The notes under the pieces: generated by a model | What the model was told of the DNA's origin: nothing | Seen by the model: only the letters and a program-made list of their open reading frames with translations | Database searches by the model: none | Assembly (NCBI RefSeq): GCF_900099965.1 | Contig: NZ_FNDJ01000027.1 | Span: forward strand, 1 to 64,000 | DNA: 64,000 nt | Reading direction: 5' to 3' | From: Nonomuraea jiangxiensis | Lineage (GTDB): Bacteria > Actinomycetota > Actinomycetes > Streptosporangiales > Streptosporangiaceae | Program-made: the position numbers and the translations under genes | Part shown: piece after piece, positions 28,753-36,298 of the stretch | How positions within the stretch are numbered: the first letter of the stretch is position 1 | Layout: each line of letters begins with the position of its first letter

Positions 28753-29038
28753 ATGCCCCGCGACCTCACCGATCTCCCCCGCCCACCACCAGCTGCCGCG
28801 CCGCCTGACCGCACTGGCCACTGCGCTCCTGCCCGCCCTCGACTCAGCCCCGGCCACCACCACCCCGCAGACCATCAACGTCACCGGCGTCGTCACCGCC
28901 GGCCGCTACCTGGGTGACGACGTCACCCGCATCACCAGCGGCATCAGCTACGTCGGCAGCCTGCCCGGTTGCCTGCTGGGCACCGACACCATCTCCTCCA
29001 CCACCGGCCTGGTCGACAGCCTCCTGCTCACCCACTGA
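28753..29038 (+). pseudogene. Small secreted protein with apparent frameshift
   Basis: ATG 28753 opens a frame that runs MPRDLTDLP and then becomes proline/arginine junk. The neighbouring frame continues with a plausible exported peptide: HQLPRRLTALATALLPAL, then TTTPQTINVTGVVTAGRY and a C-terminus ending GLVDSLLLTH. One base change near 28775-28785 would join the two into a protein of about 95 residues with a signal-like N-terminus. It follows the beta-propeller gene by 20 bp and may have been co-transcribed. Function unknown. A CTG start in the second frame is a less likely alternative. Confidence 0.45.
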
Positions 29039-29283
29039 CCAGGCACCCGTTTTCCCGGGGAGGACATCGTCGTGCCGGCCGCCTGGCCGTGACCTGGAGT
29101 GTCCGGGCATCGGCGCGGGCCACCGAGGATCGGCAGAGCTGCTGCCGACGCCCACCGCTGTGGCGGGATCAGCGCCGTACGGGCTGACGTGCGCGGCGCC
29201 GGCCCGTACACCCGGCCGTGCTTGAACGGCGGAGCGGCCCTCTGCCCTACAGCGGGGCAGGGGGGCCGGAGGGCGGATGGAGG
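29039..29283. other. Gap between small protein and transposase remnant
   Basis: About 245 bp with no gene that I can support. It probably contains the fusion point where the lost 3' half of the transposase gene was deleted. Confidence 0.4.
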
Positions 29284-29776
29284 TCAGGAACAGATCAGGG
29301 AGCCGGAGATGGCGTAGTTGCTGCCGCCGCGGTTTTCGCCGCGCATGATCCATTCGGTGGTGCCGGCCAGCCGGCCTGCGGGGTCGGCCAGTAGTTGCAC
29401 GTTCATCCCTTGCTGTTTGTGTTTGCCGCTGTAGTACGGGCGCTCGTCGGCGAGGCGGTCGATGGGGATGAGGGTGCCGTCCAGGATGGTGTAGGCCAGC
29501 CGGGATGCGCGCTTGACGGCGGCGTGCACGTCGTCGGCCAGGGCGGCCAGCAGGTCCACGGCTTCGCGGATGTAGCGCCAGGCCGTGGTGGTGCCGATGG
29601 CGAAACCCGCCGGTCAGACGCGCGTAGGTGTCGCCATTACGCAGATGCGCCAAGACCAGCAGGGCTTGCCGGGCCGGGTCTAACCTCCGCCACCGGGAGC
29701 GGCGTTCGGCACACCGGATGCGGATCCTCTCATCCGCCACCGCTCCCCGCAAACCCATCCTGACCAGTGCCGTCAC
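29284..29776 (-). pseudogene. Truncated, frameshifted IS5-family (DDE) transposase
   Basis: The minus strand encodes the N-terminal half of an IS5-type transposase. The first frame (from 29776) gives a helix-turn-helix region with LDPARQALLVLAHLRNGDTY. The reading then shifts at about 29606, where one extra base breaks a stretch that otherwise reads GFAIGTTTAWRYIREAVDLL. The second frame contains ILDGTLIPIDRL, with the first catalytic Asp, and YYSGKHKQQGMNVQLL. The protein stops soon after GGSNYAISGS, so the second Asp and the Glu of the DDE triad are missing. It cannot be active. No terminal inverted repeats were identified. Confidence 0.8.
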
Positions 29777-30181
29777 GATGGAAAGAGCTCACTGACACAA
29801 CCTCACGAGGACACGAAGTTCGATCGGCCCCCGCTGCGAGTGGAATCTCCCGGCCGCTTCGGCACCTTCAGCCACGGGCCTTTACAGGAAGAGCACGCCT
29901 CGGCCCCCTGACCTGGCAGGGACAGCCATGCCGCCGCAACACCCTCCGGGTGATATCGGAAACAAAGAACACAAGTCCACATAAGGCGATAGTCGATTGA
30001 CTCGGCCCAAAACACGTAAATACCCGTCGAGCCGTAGAAATTTTTGACACTACGAGGAAAAAATCAGTACCCGTAGCCACAAGAACATGCATCCGTGACA
30101 CCTTCGCCATTCCCGATCTTGCTCTCAGCCGCCACTTATTAATGTGCTCCGATGCACAGAGAGAGCTGGAGGCATCCCCCG
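29777..30181. other. AT-richer gap upstream of the sigma-factor cassette
   Basis: About 400 bp without a supported gene. GC content drops noticeably from about 29950. A TTGACA sequence at 30045-30050 could be a -35 box for the downstream genes, but no convincing -10 lies at the right spacing. Confidence 0.4.
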
Positions 30182-30343
30182 ATGGATCCGATCATCCTGG
30201 CAAGCGCATGCTCGGCGATTGCCAGCGTCTTCACCACCATAGCGAGCGCGTGGGTTTCCGCCCGCTGGCAACGCACCCTTCTTCGAGAGCTGACCAATAC
30301 GCTCACCAAAGCCTCGGACGGGCAGATATCGGGCCCAAATTAA
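30182..30343 (+). CDS. Small membrane peptide
   Basis: A 53-residue peptide starting MDPIILASACSAIASVF, with one hydrophobic N-terminal segment (about residues 3-26) and a basic, polar tail. GGAGG lies 9 nt before ATG 30182, which I prefer to the upstream ATG at 30152 that has no such site. Its stop codon overlaps the next start as TAATG, so it is coupled to the sigma-factor gene. Similar short MDP-type membrane peptides accompany regulatory or conflict genes in actinomycetes. The role here is unknown; it might anchor a partner at the membrane. Confidence 0.6.
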   Translation: MDPIILASACSAIASVFTTIASAWVSARWQRTLLRELTNTLTKASDGQISGPN

Positions 30344-30966
30344 TGAGCGACCAGCACTCAGAGCGATCGCCCATCAACTCGGCAGCGGGAACTCATCGAG
30401 CGGTACGCGAAGCCTTCGTGTCGTTCACAGAGAATGAGTACCCTCGTTTGAAGGTGTTCCTTATGCGGTACGGTGCATCGCATGAAGACAGCGACGACGC
30501 AGCACAGGAAGCTTTCCTTGAGGCATGGCGGTTGCTGACTAATCGCCCGTCCCAATGGATCTCAATTCGTGAGCCAGGAGCATGGATACGCACCGTAGCG
30601 ACTCGCGCACTCACGCGACCTCGCGGCCAGAATCGTCGTCAAATACCGACAATTCCATTCGGCTCGGATCCCACCGACCATGATCAGATGGGCCACGATT
30701 GGGCCGAGCAGGTGGCCCTCGAGTCGGATGTACGAGCAGCCCTGCATGCTTTACCCCCCGACCAGCGCTTGGCTATGGCCTATCGTATGGATGATTTCAA
30801 ATATGCCATCATCGCTGAACAAATGGGCTTGACAGAGCAGCAAGCACGCGACCTGATCAAAAAGGCTCGTGCAACAATGAAAAAGATCCTTGGCAGCCAT
30901 CTCAACGAGAATAAGGAGACGAGTGACCACCTTAGATTGCGACGATACAGCAGAGCCGATGACTGA
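30343..30966 (+). CDS. Sigma-70 family (ECF-like) RNA polymerase sigma factor
   Basis: A 207-residue sigma factor with two recognisable parts. A region-2 helix contains DDAAQEAFLEAWRLL (about residues 50-65), followed by GAWIRTVATRAL. A region-4 helix-turn-helix near 140-190 contains LPPDQRLAMAYRM and GLTEQQARDLIKKARATM. Together these fit ECF-type factors without region 3. ATG 30343 overlaps the stop of the membrane peptide gene. The downstream gene starts inside its 3' end. Base composition is AT-richer than the flanking genome, which fits acquisition by transfer. The overlapping neighbours are the obvious candidates for its regulators, although neither resembles a zinc-finger anti-sigma factor. 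Confidence 0.8.
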   Translation: MSDQHSERSPINSAAGTHRAVREAFVSFTENEYPRLKVFLMRYGASHEDSDDAAQEAFLEAWRLLTNRPSQWISIREPGAWIRTVATRALTRPRGQNRRQIPTIPFGSDPTDHDQMGHDWAEQVALESDVRAALHALPPDQRLAMAYRMDDFKYAIIAEQMGLTEQQARDLIKKARATMKKILGSHLNENKETSDHLRLRRYSRADD

Positions 30967-31687
30967 CGAAGAACTCGACCACCTACTCGACTCGGCAAGT
31001 GCTACTCTCTCCAAAAGAGTGAAAAGTAGCACCAATGTCAATATCCTGCTAACGAATCTACTCGACGTGCGCCCGGAAAAGCTGACTCCGGAGCTCACCC
31101 CGTTTATGGTGCATGTCCGGCTCCGCCAGATCATTGCCGATCTCTATCGTGCAACGATACTCACCAACTGCCTCGCTAAGATCATTCCCACGTCAGAACA
31201 ACTGGGCAGTGTGTCGAAAGCCGTTAGCGCGGCTTTCGACAAGGCATCTTCGGACGATTTGGATGAGGTGGCAGACCTCGTTCGCCTGCTCAATGTGGCC
31301 ACAGCGCGTGCTCTCGCAGCTGCTATGTCACCTATCGCAACTAATGATCTGCTTCTTGAAGCATACTTAAGTACTCTCATTGGGGCCCTGATCAGCACCT
31401 TAGGACGCGGCCTTGCTCGGGCAAGCGACCTCGCAATTGATCTACCGCGCATTTCGGAGGATGCCTATGAATCAACCGCCAGAGATCTATGCGGAGCCGA
31501 CCTATCTAACCATGACTTTGGCTCCATTCAAATACTCTACGACTTTGTCTGGGATGACCAGACGAAGTGGCCAGCCGCTTTGGCGAGCCAGGCTAAGAAG
31601 AACTCGGTTCCAACAGGAGAAGGAACCTATCGCATCAGAAGCATAACTCCCCTGTGTAACATAAATTCCGCTGCGGTGGTGTGTTGA
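30923..31687 (+). CDS. Uncharacterised alpha-helical protein with a DLSxxDF-like C-terminal tail
   Basis: A 254-residue protein I cannot name. The GTG start at 30923 has AAGGAG four bases upstream and lies inside the sigma-factor gene, overlapping it by 44 bp. Residues 1 to about 190 are predicted mainly helical, with LRQIIADLYRATIL and a hydrophobic stretch LLLEAYLSTLIGALISTL that could bury in a core or membrane. The C-terminal 55 residues contain DLCGADLSNHDFGS, then a Trp-Asp and a TKWP motif. This pattern resembles tails I associate with pentapeptide-like segments in actinomycete regulatory cassettes. Gene overlap suggests it acts with the sigma factor, perhaps as sensor or antagonist. 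That is inference. Confidence 0.6.
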   Translation: MTTLDCDDTAEPMTDEELDHLLDSASATLSKRVKSSTNVNILLTNLLDVRPEKLTPELTPFMVHVRLRQIIADLYRATILTNCLAKIIPTSEQLGSVSKAVSAAFDKASSDDLDEVADLVRLLNVATARALAAAMSPIATNDLLLEAYLSTLIGALISTLGRGLARASDLAIDLPRISEDAYESTARDLCGADLSNHDFGSIQILYDFVWDDQTKWPAALASQAKKNSVPTGEGTYRIRSITPLCNINSAAVVC

Positions 31688-31835
31688 TGCAGGCATTTCT
31701 CGCAACCAGCTACACACGTTGAATTAGTGGAGACTGGCGCGGTAGGACAGGGCATGCAGTACGGGTAACGGGCAGTCACACCCACCGAGCAGGAAATTCA
31801 AGAGCAACTGATGTCACATCCGGAGTTCCCCGCAC

Positions 31836-32153
31836 GTGCGTGGTCAACTCGAACGCAATGTGCGCGTCCAGTTAGACCTGTGGAACACCCCCGCCCTGTG
31901 GGCCGACCACTGCGCGGTACCTGATGAAATCGTCGTAGCCGAAACACCCGCCATGCGTGAGGCGGGCCGCGAGGTCTACGTTTACCTTGACGGCGACCGG
32001 GACACCCCCGCATCCGCGGGGCCGACACTTGTTCACCTGCGGATATACGACGGGGGTGTGCTGTTTTCCCTCGATTGCTTAGCAGCGGGGTGCCACATTT
32101 TCGGGATCATAACCTCTCTCCAGAGAGTTCCTCGTGCTAAGGCTATGCAATAG
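31836..32153 (+). CDS. Hypothetical protein, doubtful
   Basis: A 105-residue frame from GTG 31836 with no recognisable domain. Its middle contains EIVVAETPAMREAGREVYVY, which could be real protein sequence, but the end has an atypical cysteine-containing tail and no ribosome site precedes the start. It may be a fragment of an element gene. Neighbouring genes give no clue. Confidence 0.25.
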   Translation: MRGQLERNVRVQLDLWNTPALWADHCAVPDEIVVAETPAMREAGREVYVYLDGDRDTPASAGPTLVHLRIYDGGVLFSLDCLAAGCHIFGIITSLQRVPRAKAMQ

Positions 32154-32214
32154 ATCAACGATACCGTTCTGGGGACACGGACGCCTGCGTTCCACTGCGC
32201 CACGGCGCGGCAAT

Positions 32215-32530
32215 GCGCCCCACACGGGCAGACGGCATGCCGCTGCCCACCCGAACGGCAAGAACCCTGGGGACGTCTGGTCGATCCCACCCGCCCGCTA
32301 CGCGCGACCACTTCGCGGCCTTCCCGATCGATATCCCGCTCAAGGCCATTGCCGCTGGCTGCTGCCCGGGCGGCAAGGTTCTGGACCCGTTCATGGGCAG
32401 CGGCACGACCGGCATCGCCGCCCGGCAACTCGGCCGGGACTTCGTCGGCATCGAGCTGAACGAGCCGTTCATCCGGCTTGCTGTCGCGAGGATCCGAGAG
32501 GCTGGAGCGGCATCGGGAGGCATTTCATGA
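32215..32530 (+). pseudogene. DNA methylase (N4/N6 type) C-terminal remnant with frameshift
   Basis: The sequence encodes the end of a DNA methyltransferase. An upstream frame has NGKNPGDVWSIPPARYAR, and the next frame continues DHFAAFPIDIPLKAI, then the SAM-binding motif LDPFMGSGTTGIAARQ and GIELNEPFIRLA. The two parts are joined by a one-base shift near 32305. The N-terminal two thirds, including the DPPY catalytic motif, are absent. Its stop overlaps the excisionase-like start (ATGA), an arrangement expected in an intact ancestral operon of an integrative element. Confidence 0.75.
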
Positions 32531-32745
32531 ACCCGATGACATTCCGCGATCTACAAGACCTGCCGCCCACGATCGACCTGATGACAGCGGCCCGTGCCCT
32601 CGGCATCGGCCGGTCCAAGGCGTACCAGCTTGCGCGTGATGGCGAGTTCCCCGTTCGCATCATTCGGATCGGCGACCTCTACCGTGTCTGTACTGCTCAT
32701 CTCATGAAGGTTCTCGGGATGGACACAGGCGAGAGCGCGAGTTGA
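32527..32745 (+). CDS. Excisionase-like (AlpA/MerR-type HTH) DNA-binding protein
   Basis: A 72-residue protein with the helix-turn-helix LMTAARALGIGRSKAYQLAR followed by a short wing containing FPVRIIRIGDLYRV, the pattern of excisionase/AlpA-type proteins. ATG 32527 has GGGAGG six bases upstream. In actinomycete integrative elements such a gene normally sits directly before the integrase gene. Here a hairpin and then unrelated DNA follow, so the integrase has been lost. It may still act as a small regulator. Confidence 0.8.
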   Translation: MNPMTFRDLQDLPPTIDLMTAARALGIGRSKAYQLARDGEFPVRIIRIGDLYRVCTAHLMKVLGMDTGESAS

Positions 32746-32748
32746 ACT

Positions 32749-32786
32749 CGGGGCGCGGCCATACCTGTAGGTGTGGCCGCGCCCCG
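32749..32786. terminator. Strong hairpin after the excisionase-like gene
   Basis: A 17-bp inverted repeat (CGGGGCGCGGCCATACC and its complement with one mismatch) around a four-base loop, starting four bases after the stop codon. It probably terminates transcription. No T tract follows. Confidence 0.6.
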
Positions 32787-32953
32787 CTACTACGCCCTCA
32801 TCGGCACCGCCATCGGATGCCCAGCGGCCCACCTGGACGCTGCCCGTAACGTCCAGCAGAATCGTCCACCCGCCCGATCGTAATGATCACCAGCCACTAC
32901 GCTTCCGCCGATAATCTGGATCAAAGACCTCGCCCAGAGCGGTCCTTCATGTC

Positions 32954-34060
32954 TCACCCGTCGAAGCGGGACCAGCTGAACCCGTGTTCGAGCAGCGGCG
33001 TCAGGGTCCCGCGGTGGAGCGCGCCGAAGCTCACGACCGCCTCGCTCTCGTCGTTGCTGACCTGCATGAGCAACCCTGGGGCCACGAAGAACCTCTCGGC
33101 CGTATAGGCCGGCAGGAATGGGCTCAGGGGTATGGGACGCAGCATGCTCCACAACGCGTCAAGGCGCGCGGTCGGCATGCAGTAGCTCGATGCGTGGTAG
33201 GGGGCGGCATTAATGGCTTCGTAGAGCGTGAACTGCAGGAGGAAGCGGCTCAGCGGTTCCACTTCGAGGATCGGCTCCGAGTCCGCAGCATTGGGTTCTT
33301 CGGTGAGCCACACGCGGGGATCAGCTTGGCATGGTTCCTCCGGTGGCCACGGGATGGACCAGTCCATCCCGGCTCCGTCCCACACGGCGAAGACCAGTCG
33401 GTCGCCGAGCCGTCTGGAAGAGCGCCGGGGCTGCTTCAGTACCGGGTCGTGGAATCTGTGGATCGCCGGGCGGAGGCGGGCCAAGCGGTGGAAGGCGGCC
33501 AACGCCTCCGGCAGGTTGTTCAGGTCGCCCGCCGTGCTCTCCTCTTCGGCCGGCTCCGTCTCCTCGGCGGGAAACCAGCCGAGGACGAACGACTCCAGAG
33601 CCCGGATCGGATCGGTTTCCACGTGGTCGACCCAGTCCACGTCTGGCACCGGGCCGGGTGTCGGGACTGGTCGGACCGCGTCCAGCATCTCGCGGCTCAA
33701 GGGGCGGTCGAGTTCCAATGCGGCGTGGTCGAAGGCGGCAGGGGCGTACGACGTTCCTCTGCAGAGCGCGGTGCCGAGGGGAAGGCATCCTTGGTCCAGG
33801 CGGGCGAAGACGTGGATGGGTAGAGGGCCCCGGAATTCAAACCGTGAGTGGAGGTCCGCAATCCTGTCCCCGCTCAGTAACACATGGATGGAGTCCTGGA
33901 CGCTGCTGCGCCCCGGGTTGTCCCCGGGTGCAACGATGATGACGGTTGCGTCCGCTCCCGCCCCGATTAGCGCCGGGCCCATCTCGTACCGGTGGAGCCG
34001 GGCTCCGGCGACGGATAGTGCCGCCGCCTCGGTGATCAGGGGCGGAAGCGTTTGCGACAT
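32954..34060 (-). CDS. Uncharacterised cytoplasmic protein
   Basis: A 368-residue protein without signal peptide or membrane segment that I cannot assign. It is rich in Pro, Glu and Trp, and has an acidic stretch (EETEPAEEES) near residue 170 that may link two domains. The second half contains FAVWDGAGMDWSIPWPP. ATG 34060 follows a weak GGGTGA site. Position at the tRNA-proximal edge of the putative element suggests cargo. Its architecture would be compatible with an immunity or regulatory protein, but nothing here proves that. Confidence 0.65.
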   Translation of the reverse strand: MSQTLPPLITEAAALSVAGARLHRYEMGPALIGAGADATVIIVAPGDNPGRSSVQDSIHVLLSGDRIADLHSRFEFRGPLPIHVFARLDQGCLPLGTALCRGTSYAPAAFDHAALELDRPLSREMLDAVRPVPTPGPVPDVDWVDHVETDPIRALESFVLGWFPAEETEPAEEESTAGDLNNLPEALAAFHRLARLRPAIHRFHDPVLKQPRRSSRRLGDRLVFAVWDGAGMDWSIPWPPEEPCQADPRVWLTEEPNAADSEPILEVEPLSRFLLQFTLYEAINAAPYHASSYCMPTARLDALWSMLRPIPLSPFLPAYTAERFFVAPGLLMQVSNDESEAVVSFGALHRGTLTPLLEHGFSWSRFDG

Positions 34061-34385
34061 TTGGTCACCCTATCCACGAAGACAGACAGGACGATTGGAC
34101 CGTGACTCGATGCGCGCTCCAGCCGGCCACTCCACGCGGCGCCGGGGGAGATCAGCAAGGCTGGCCCGCGCGAGACTTCCAGGATTCATAGTCCAGCTCT
34201 GGGGTCGATCCCTCGCTGGCCCCAGATTCCGGGGTTCAAACGGGCGCAGGTCGAGTGATTTTTTGGGCTGCCTGGGGTTGCTAACGGCTACGTGATGAGG
34301 TTCAACCACTAACGCCACGCTAACGAAAGATCAAGGGCCTGACCGCTGTTTCCAGCGATCAGGCCCTTGATCTGCAGTACTACTG
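34061..34385. other. Element edge between cargo gene and tRNA
   Basis: About 325 bp without a gene. It contains a run of six Ts near 34260 and the long hairpin at 34329-34372. An integrase gene would be expected around here in an intact element, but none is present. Confidence 0.5.
34329..34372 (-). terminator. Terminator hairpin downstream of tRNA-Pro
   Basis: A 20-bp inverted repeat with one mismatch (GATCAAGGGCCTGACCGCTG and its partner ending CCCTTGATC) around a four-base loop, 13 bp beyond the 3' end of the tRNA. It would end tRNA transcription on the minus strand and is followed there by TTTCGTT. Confidence 0.65.
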
Positions 34386-34423
34386 TCGGGGTGGCGGGAT
34401 TTGAACCCACGACCTCTTCGTCC
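34384..34423 (-). repeat. Putative attachment site within tRNA-Pro, matching 25647-25686
   Basis: The 3' half of the intact tRNA gene and three bases beyond it. It matches the copy at 25647-25686 at 39 of 40 positions and in the same orientation. The pair encloses about 8.7 kb of accessory DNA. Confidence 0.8.
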
Positions 34424-34459
34424 CGAACGAAGCGCGCTGCCAAGCTGCGCTACACCCCG
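34386..34459 (-). tRNA. tRNA-Pro (anticodon CGG)
   Basis: A 74-nt tRNA with acceptor stem CGGGGTG/CACCCCG, D-arm AGCGCAGCTTGG, an anticodon stem CTTCG/CGAAG enclosing TTCGGGA (anticodon CGG, reading CCG) and T-arm GGGTTCAAATCC. The discriminator base is A and CCA is not encoded. All stems pair, so the gene is intact even though its 3' half served as an integration target. Confidence 0.97.
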
Positions 34460-34524
34460 GTGCACGCCCGTCTTGCGCGTGCTTGAGAAAGTCTAGCGGA
34501 CTCCCAAGGTGCTTGTGACCGCCT

Positions 34525-35418
34525 TTATCGTCGCGGAACCAGAGTGAGGAGGGTGGCCTCTGGGAAGCAGGCGAAGCGGGCCGGGGCGTACGGGGAGGTG
34601 CCGAGGCCGGCGGAGACGTGGAGCCAGGCGGAGTCGTGGCGGCTCAGGCCCTTCACCCGGGCGCGGTCGATGCCGCAGTTGGTCACCAGGGCGCCGTAGA
34701 AGGGGATGCAGAGCTGGCCGCCGTGCGTGTGGCCGGCCAGCAGGAGTTGGTAGCCGTCGGCGGCGAAGCGGGTCATGTTGCGGGGCTCGGGCGAGTGCAT
34801 GACGCCCAGGCGGAGGTCGGCGTCGGCCGGGGCCGGGCCCGCGACGAGGTCATAGCGGTCGCGGGAGATGTGGGAGTCGTGGATGCCCGCCACCGCCACG
34901 TCCAGGTCGGCCACCTTGATGCGGGCCGTGGTGTTGTTCATGTCGAGCCAGCCTTCGGCCGCCATGCTCGCGCCCAGCTCCTCCCACGGCAGATTGGGGA
35001 TGTGCTGGCGGCGCTCGTTTCTGGACGTGCGCCACAGGTAGCGGGCCGGGTTTTTGGGCTGCGGGGCGTAGAGGTCGTTGGAGCCGTAGACGAACAGGCC
35101 CGGGCGGGACAGCAGGGGCTCCAGGGCGTGCAGGAGTGAGGGGACGGCCTCCGGGTGCGCGATCGAGTCGCCGGTGTTGACCACCAGGTCGGGCTTGAGG
35201 GCTCCCAGGGAGCGGACCCAGTTGATCAGCATCGTACGGCGCGGGGTCAGGTGGAGGTCCGACAGGTGCAGAACGCGTACGGGACGCTGGCCGCGAGCCA
35301 GCACCGGCACGTCGAAGCGGCGGAGCCGGAACCAGTTGCGCTCCACCACGGCGGCGTAACCCACCCCCGCCAGGCCGAGACCGAGCATGGACAGTGGCAC
35401 TGCGACGGCTTTCCTCAC
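34525..35418 (-). CDS. Membrane-anchored metallophosphoesterase
   Basis: A 297-residue calcineurin-like phosphoesterase. The motifs are HLSDLHLTP (metal ligands Asp and His), VNTGDSI, GSND in place of the usual GNHD, and LAGHTHGGQL near the C-terminus. One N-terminal hydrophobic segment, LSMLGLGLAGVGYAAVV, should anchor it with the catalytic domain outside or at the membrane. GTG 35418 is chosen because homologues begin similarly. The frame runs further upstream but there overlaps the promoter of the divergent YqeY-like gene. Substrate unknown. Confidence 0.88.
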   Translation of the reverse strand: MRKAVAVPLSMLGLGLAGVGYAAVVERNWFRLRRFDVPVLARGQRPVRVLHLSDLHLTPRRTMLINWVRSLGALKPDLVVNTGDSIAHPEAVPSLLHALEPLLSRPGLFVYGSNDLYAPQPKNPARYLWRTSRNERRQHIPNLPWEELGASMAAEGWLDMNNTTARIKVADLDVAVAGIHDSHISRDRYDLVAGPAPADADLRLGVMHSPEPRNMTRFAADGYQLLLAGHTHGGQLCIPFYGALVTNCGIDRARVKGLSRHDSAWLHVSAGLGTSPYAPARFACFPEATLLTLVPRR

Positions 35419-35486
35419 CTCTTCATGATGCCCGAGATCCGGCGCGTGACGACCGTACGGTCCGCGCAGACGGCAAGATGGAGCGC

Positions 35487-35945
35487 ATGAGCGCATTGAA
35501 GGACAAGCTGAAGGCCGATCTGACGGCCTCGCTGAAGGGCCGGGACGAGGTACGTCTCCGGACGATTCGTATGGCACTGGCCGCGGTGAACGTCGAGGAG
35601 GTGGCCGGCAAGGAGGCCAGGGAGCTGACCGACGACGAGATCATCAAGGTCCTCACCAAGGAGGCCAAGAAGCGCCGGGAGGCGGCGGAGGCGTTCGGCA
35701 ACGCGGGGCGGGCCGAGCAGGCCCAGGCGGAGCTGGACGAGCAGGCGGTGCTGGAGGAGTACCTGCCGGCGCAGCTCTCCGACGAGGAGCTGGCGCAGAT
35801 CGTCGAGGCCGCCATCGTCGAGACCGGGGCCTCGGGCCCGCAGGCGATGGGGCAGGTCATGAAGGTCGTCAACCCGAAGGTGGCCGGGAGGGCCGAGGGG
35901 GGCCGGGTGGCCGCCGCCGTCCGCACCAAGCTGGCGGCAGGCTAA
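35487..35945 (+). CDS. GatB/YqeY domain protein
   Basis: A 152-residue YqeY-family protein related to the C-terminal, tRNA-binding-like domain of GatB amidotransferase. Its cellular role is not established. It is highly helical and charged: LKDKLKADLTASLKGRDEVR at the start, then KEAKKRREAAEAF, EEYLPAQLSDEELA and the C-terminal GRAEGGRVAAAVR typical of the family. ATG 35487 follows GGAG at short spacing; ATG 35478 is an alternative. It is divergent from the phosphoesterase gene. Confidence 0.9.
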   Translation: MSALKDKLKADLTASLKGRDEVRLRTIRMALAAVNVEEVAGKEARELTDDEIIKVLTKEAKKRREAAEAFGNAGRAEQAQAELDEQAVLEEYLPAQLSDEELAQIVEAAIVETGASGPQAMGQVMKVVNPKVAGRAEGGRVAAAVRTKLAAG

Positions 35946-36298
35946 GCCCAGGCTTGAGGGCTAAGCCACGGTTTGGGGCTACGCGGCAGGCTGCTAAGGC
36001 CAGGCTTGGGGGCTACGCGGCAGGTAAGGCCAGGATAGGCGGCTACGCGGCTGGCTGATCGGCGAGCGAAGGCTTGAGGCGGGCTTCTTGCCGCTTCTGC
36101 GCGCCTTGCTGGCGGGCTCCTCGCCGCCGTTTCCGTGGCGGGCGTTCACACGGGCTCCTCGCCGCCGCCGCGCTTCTGTGGGCGTCGCAGACGGGCTTGT
36201 CGCCGGCTGCGCAACCGCGGCCTCCTCGCCAGGCTTCTCAAGCCGGCAGAGGAGGCCTCAGCGCCGCACAGCGCACCCTCACAGGCTCTCCAGGGCCC
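35946..36298. repeat. Intergenic region with three direct repeats
   Basis: No gene in 353 bp. GGCTACGCGGCAGG occurs at 35978 and 36011, with a variant GGCTACGCGGCTGG at 36041, so copies are spaced 33 and 30 bp, each followed by AAGGCCAGG-like or GGC-rich sequence. The rest is C/G-rich and repeats GCTTCT and GCCGCC words. Confidence 0.6.

Noticed and set aside
34195-34270. A tRNA-like GGGGTTCAAAC sequence near the element edge
   Set aside because: No acceptor, D or anticodon stems can be formed around it, so it is not a tRNA gene.
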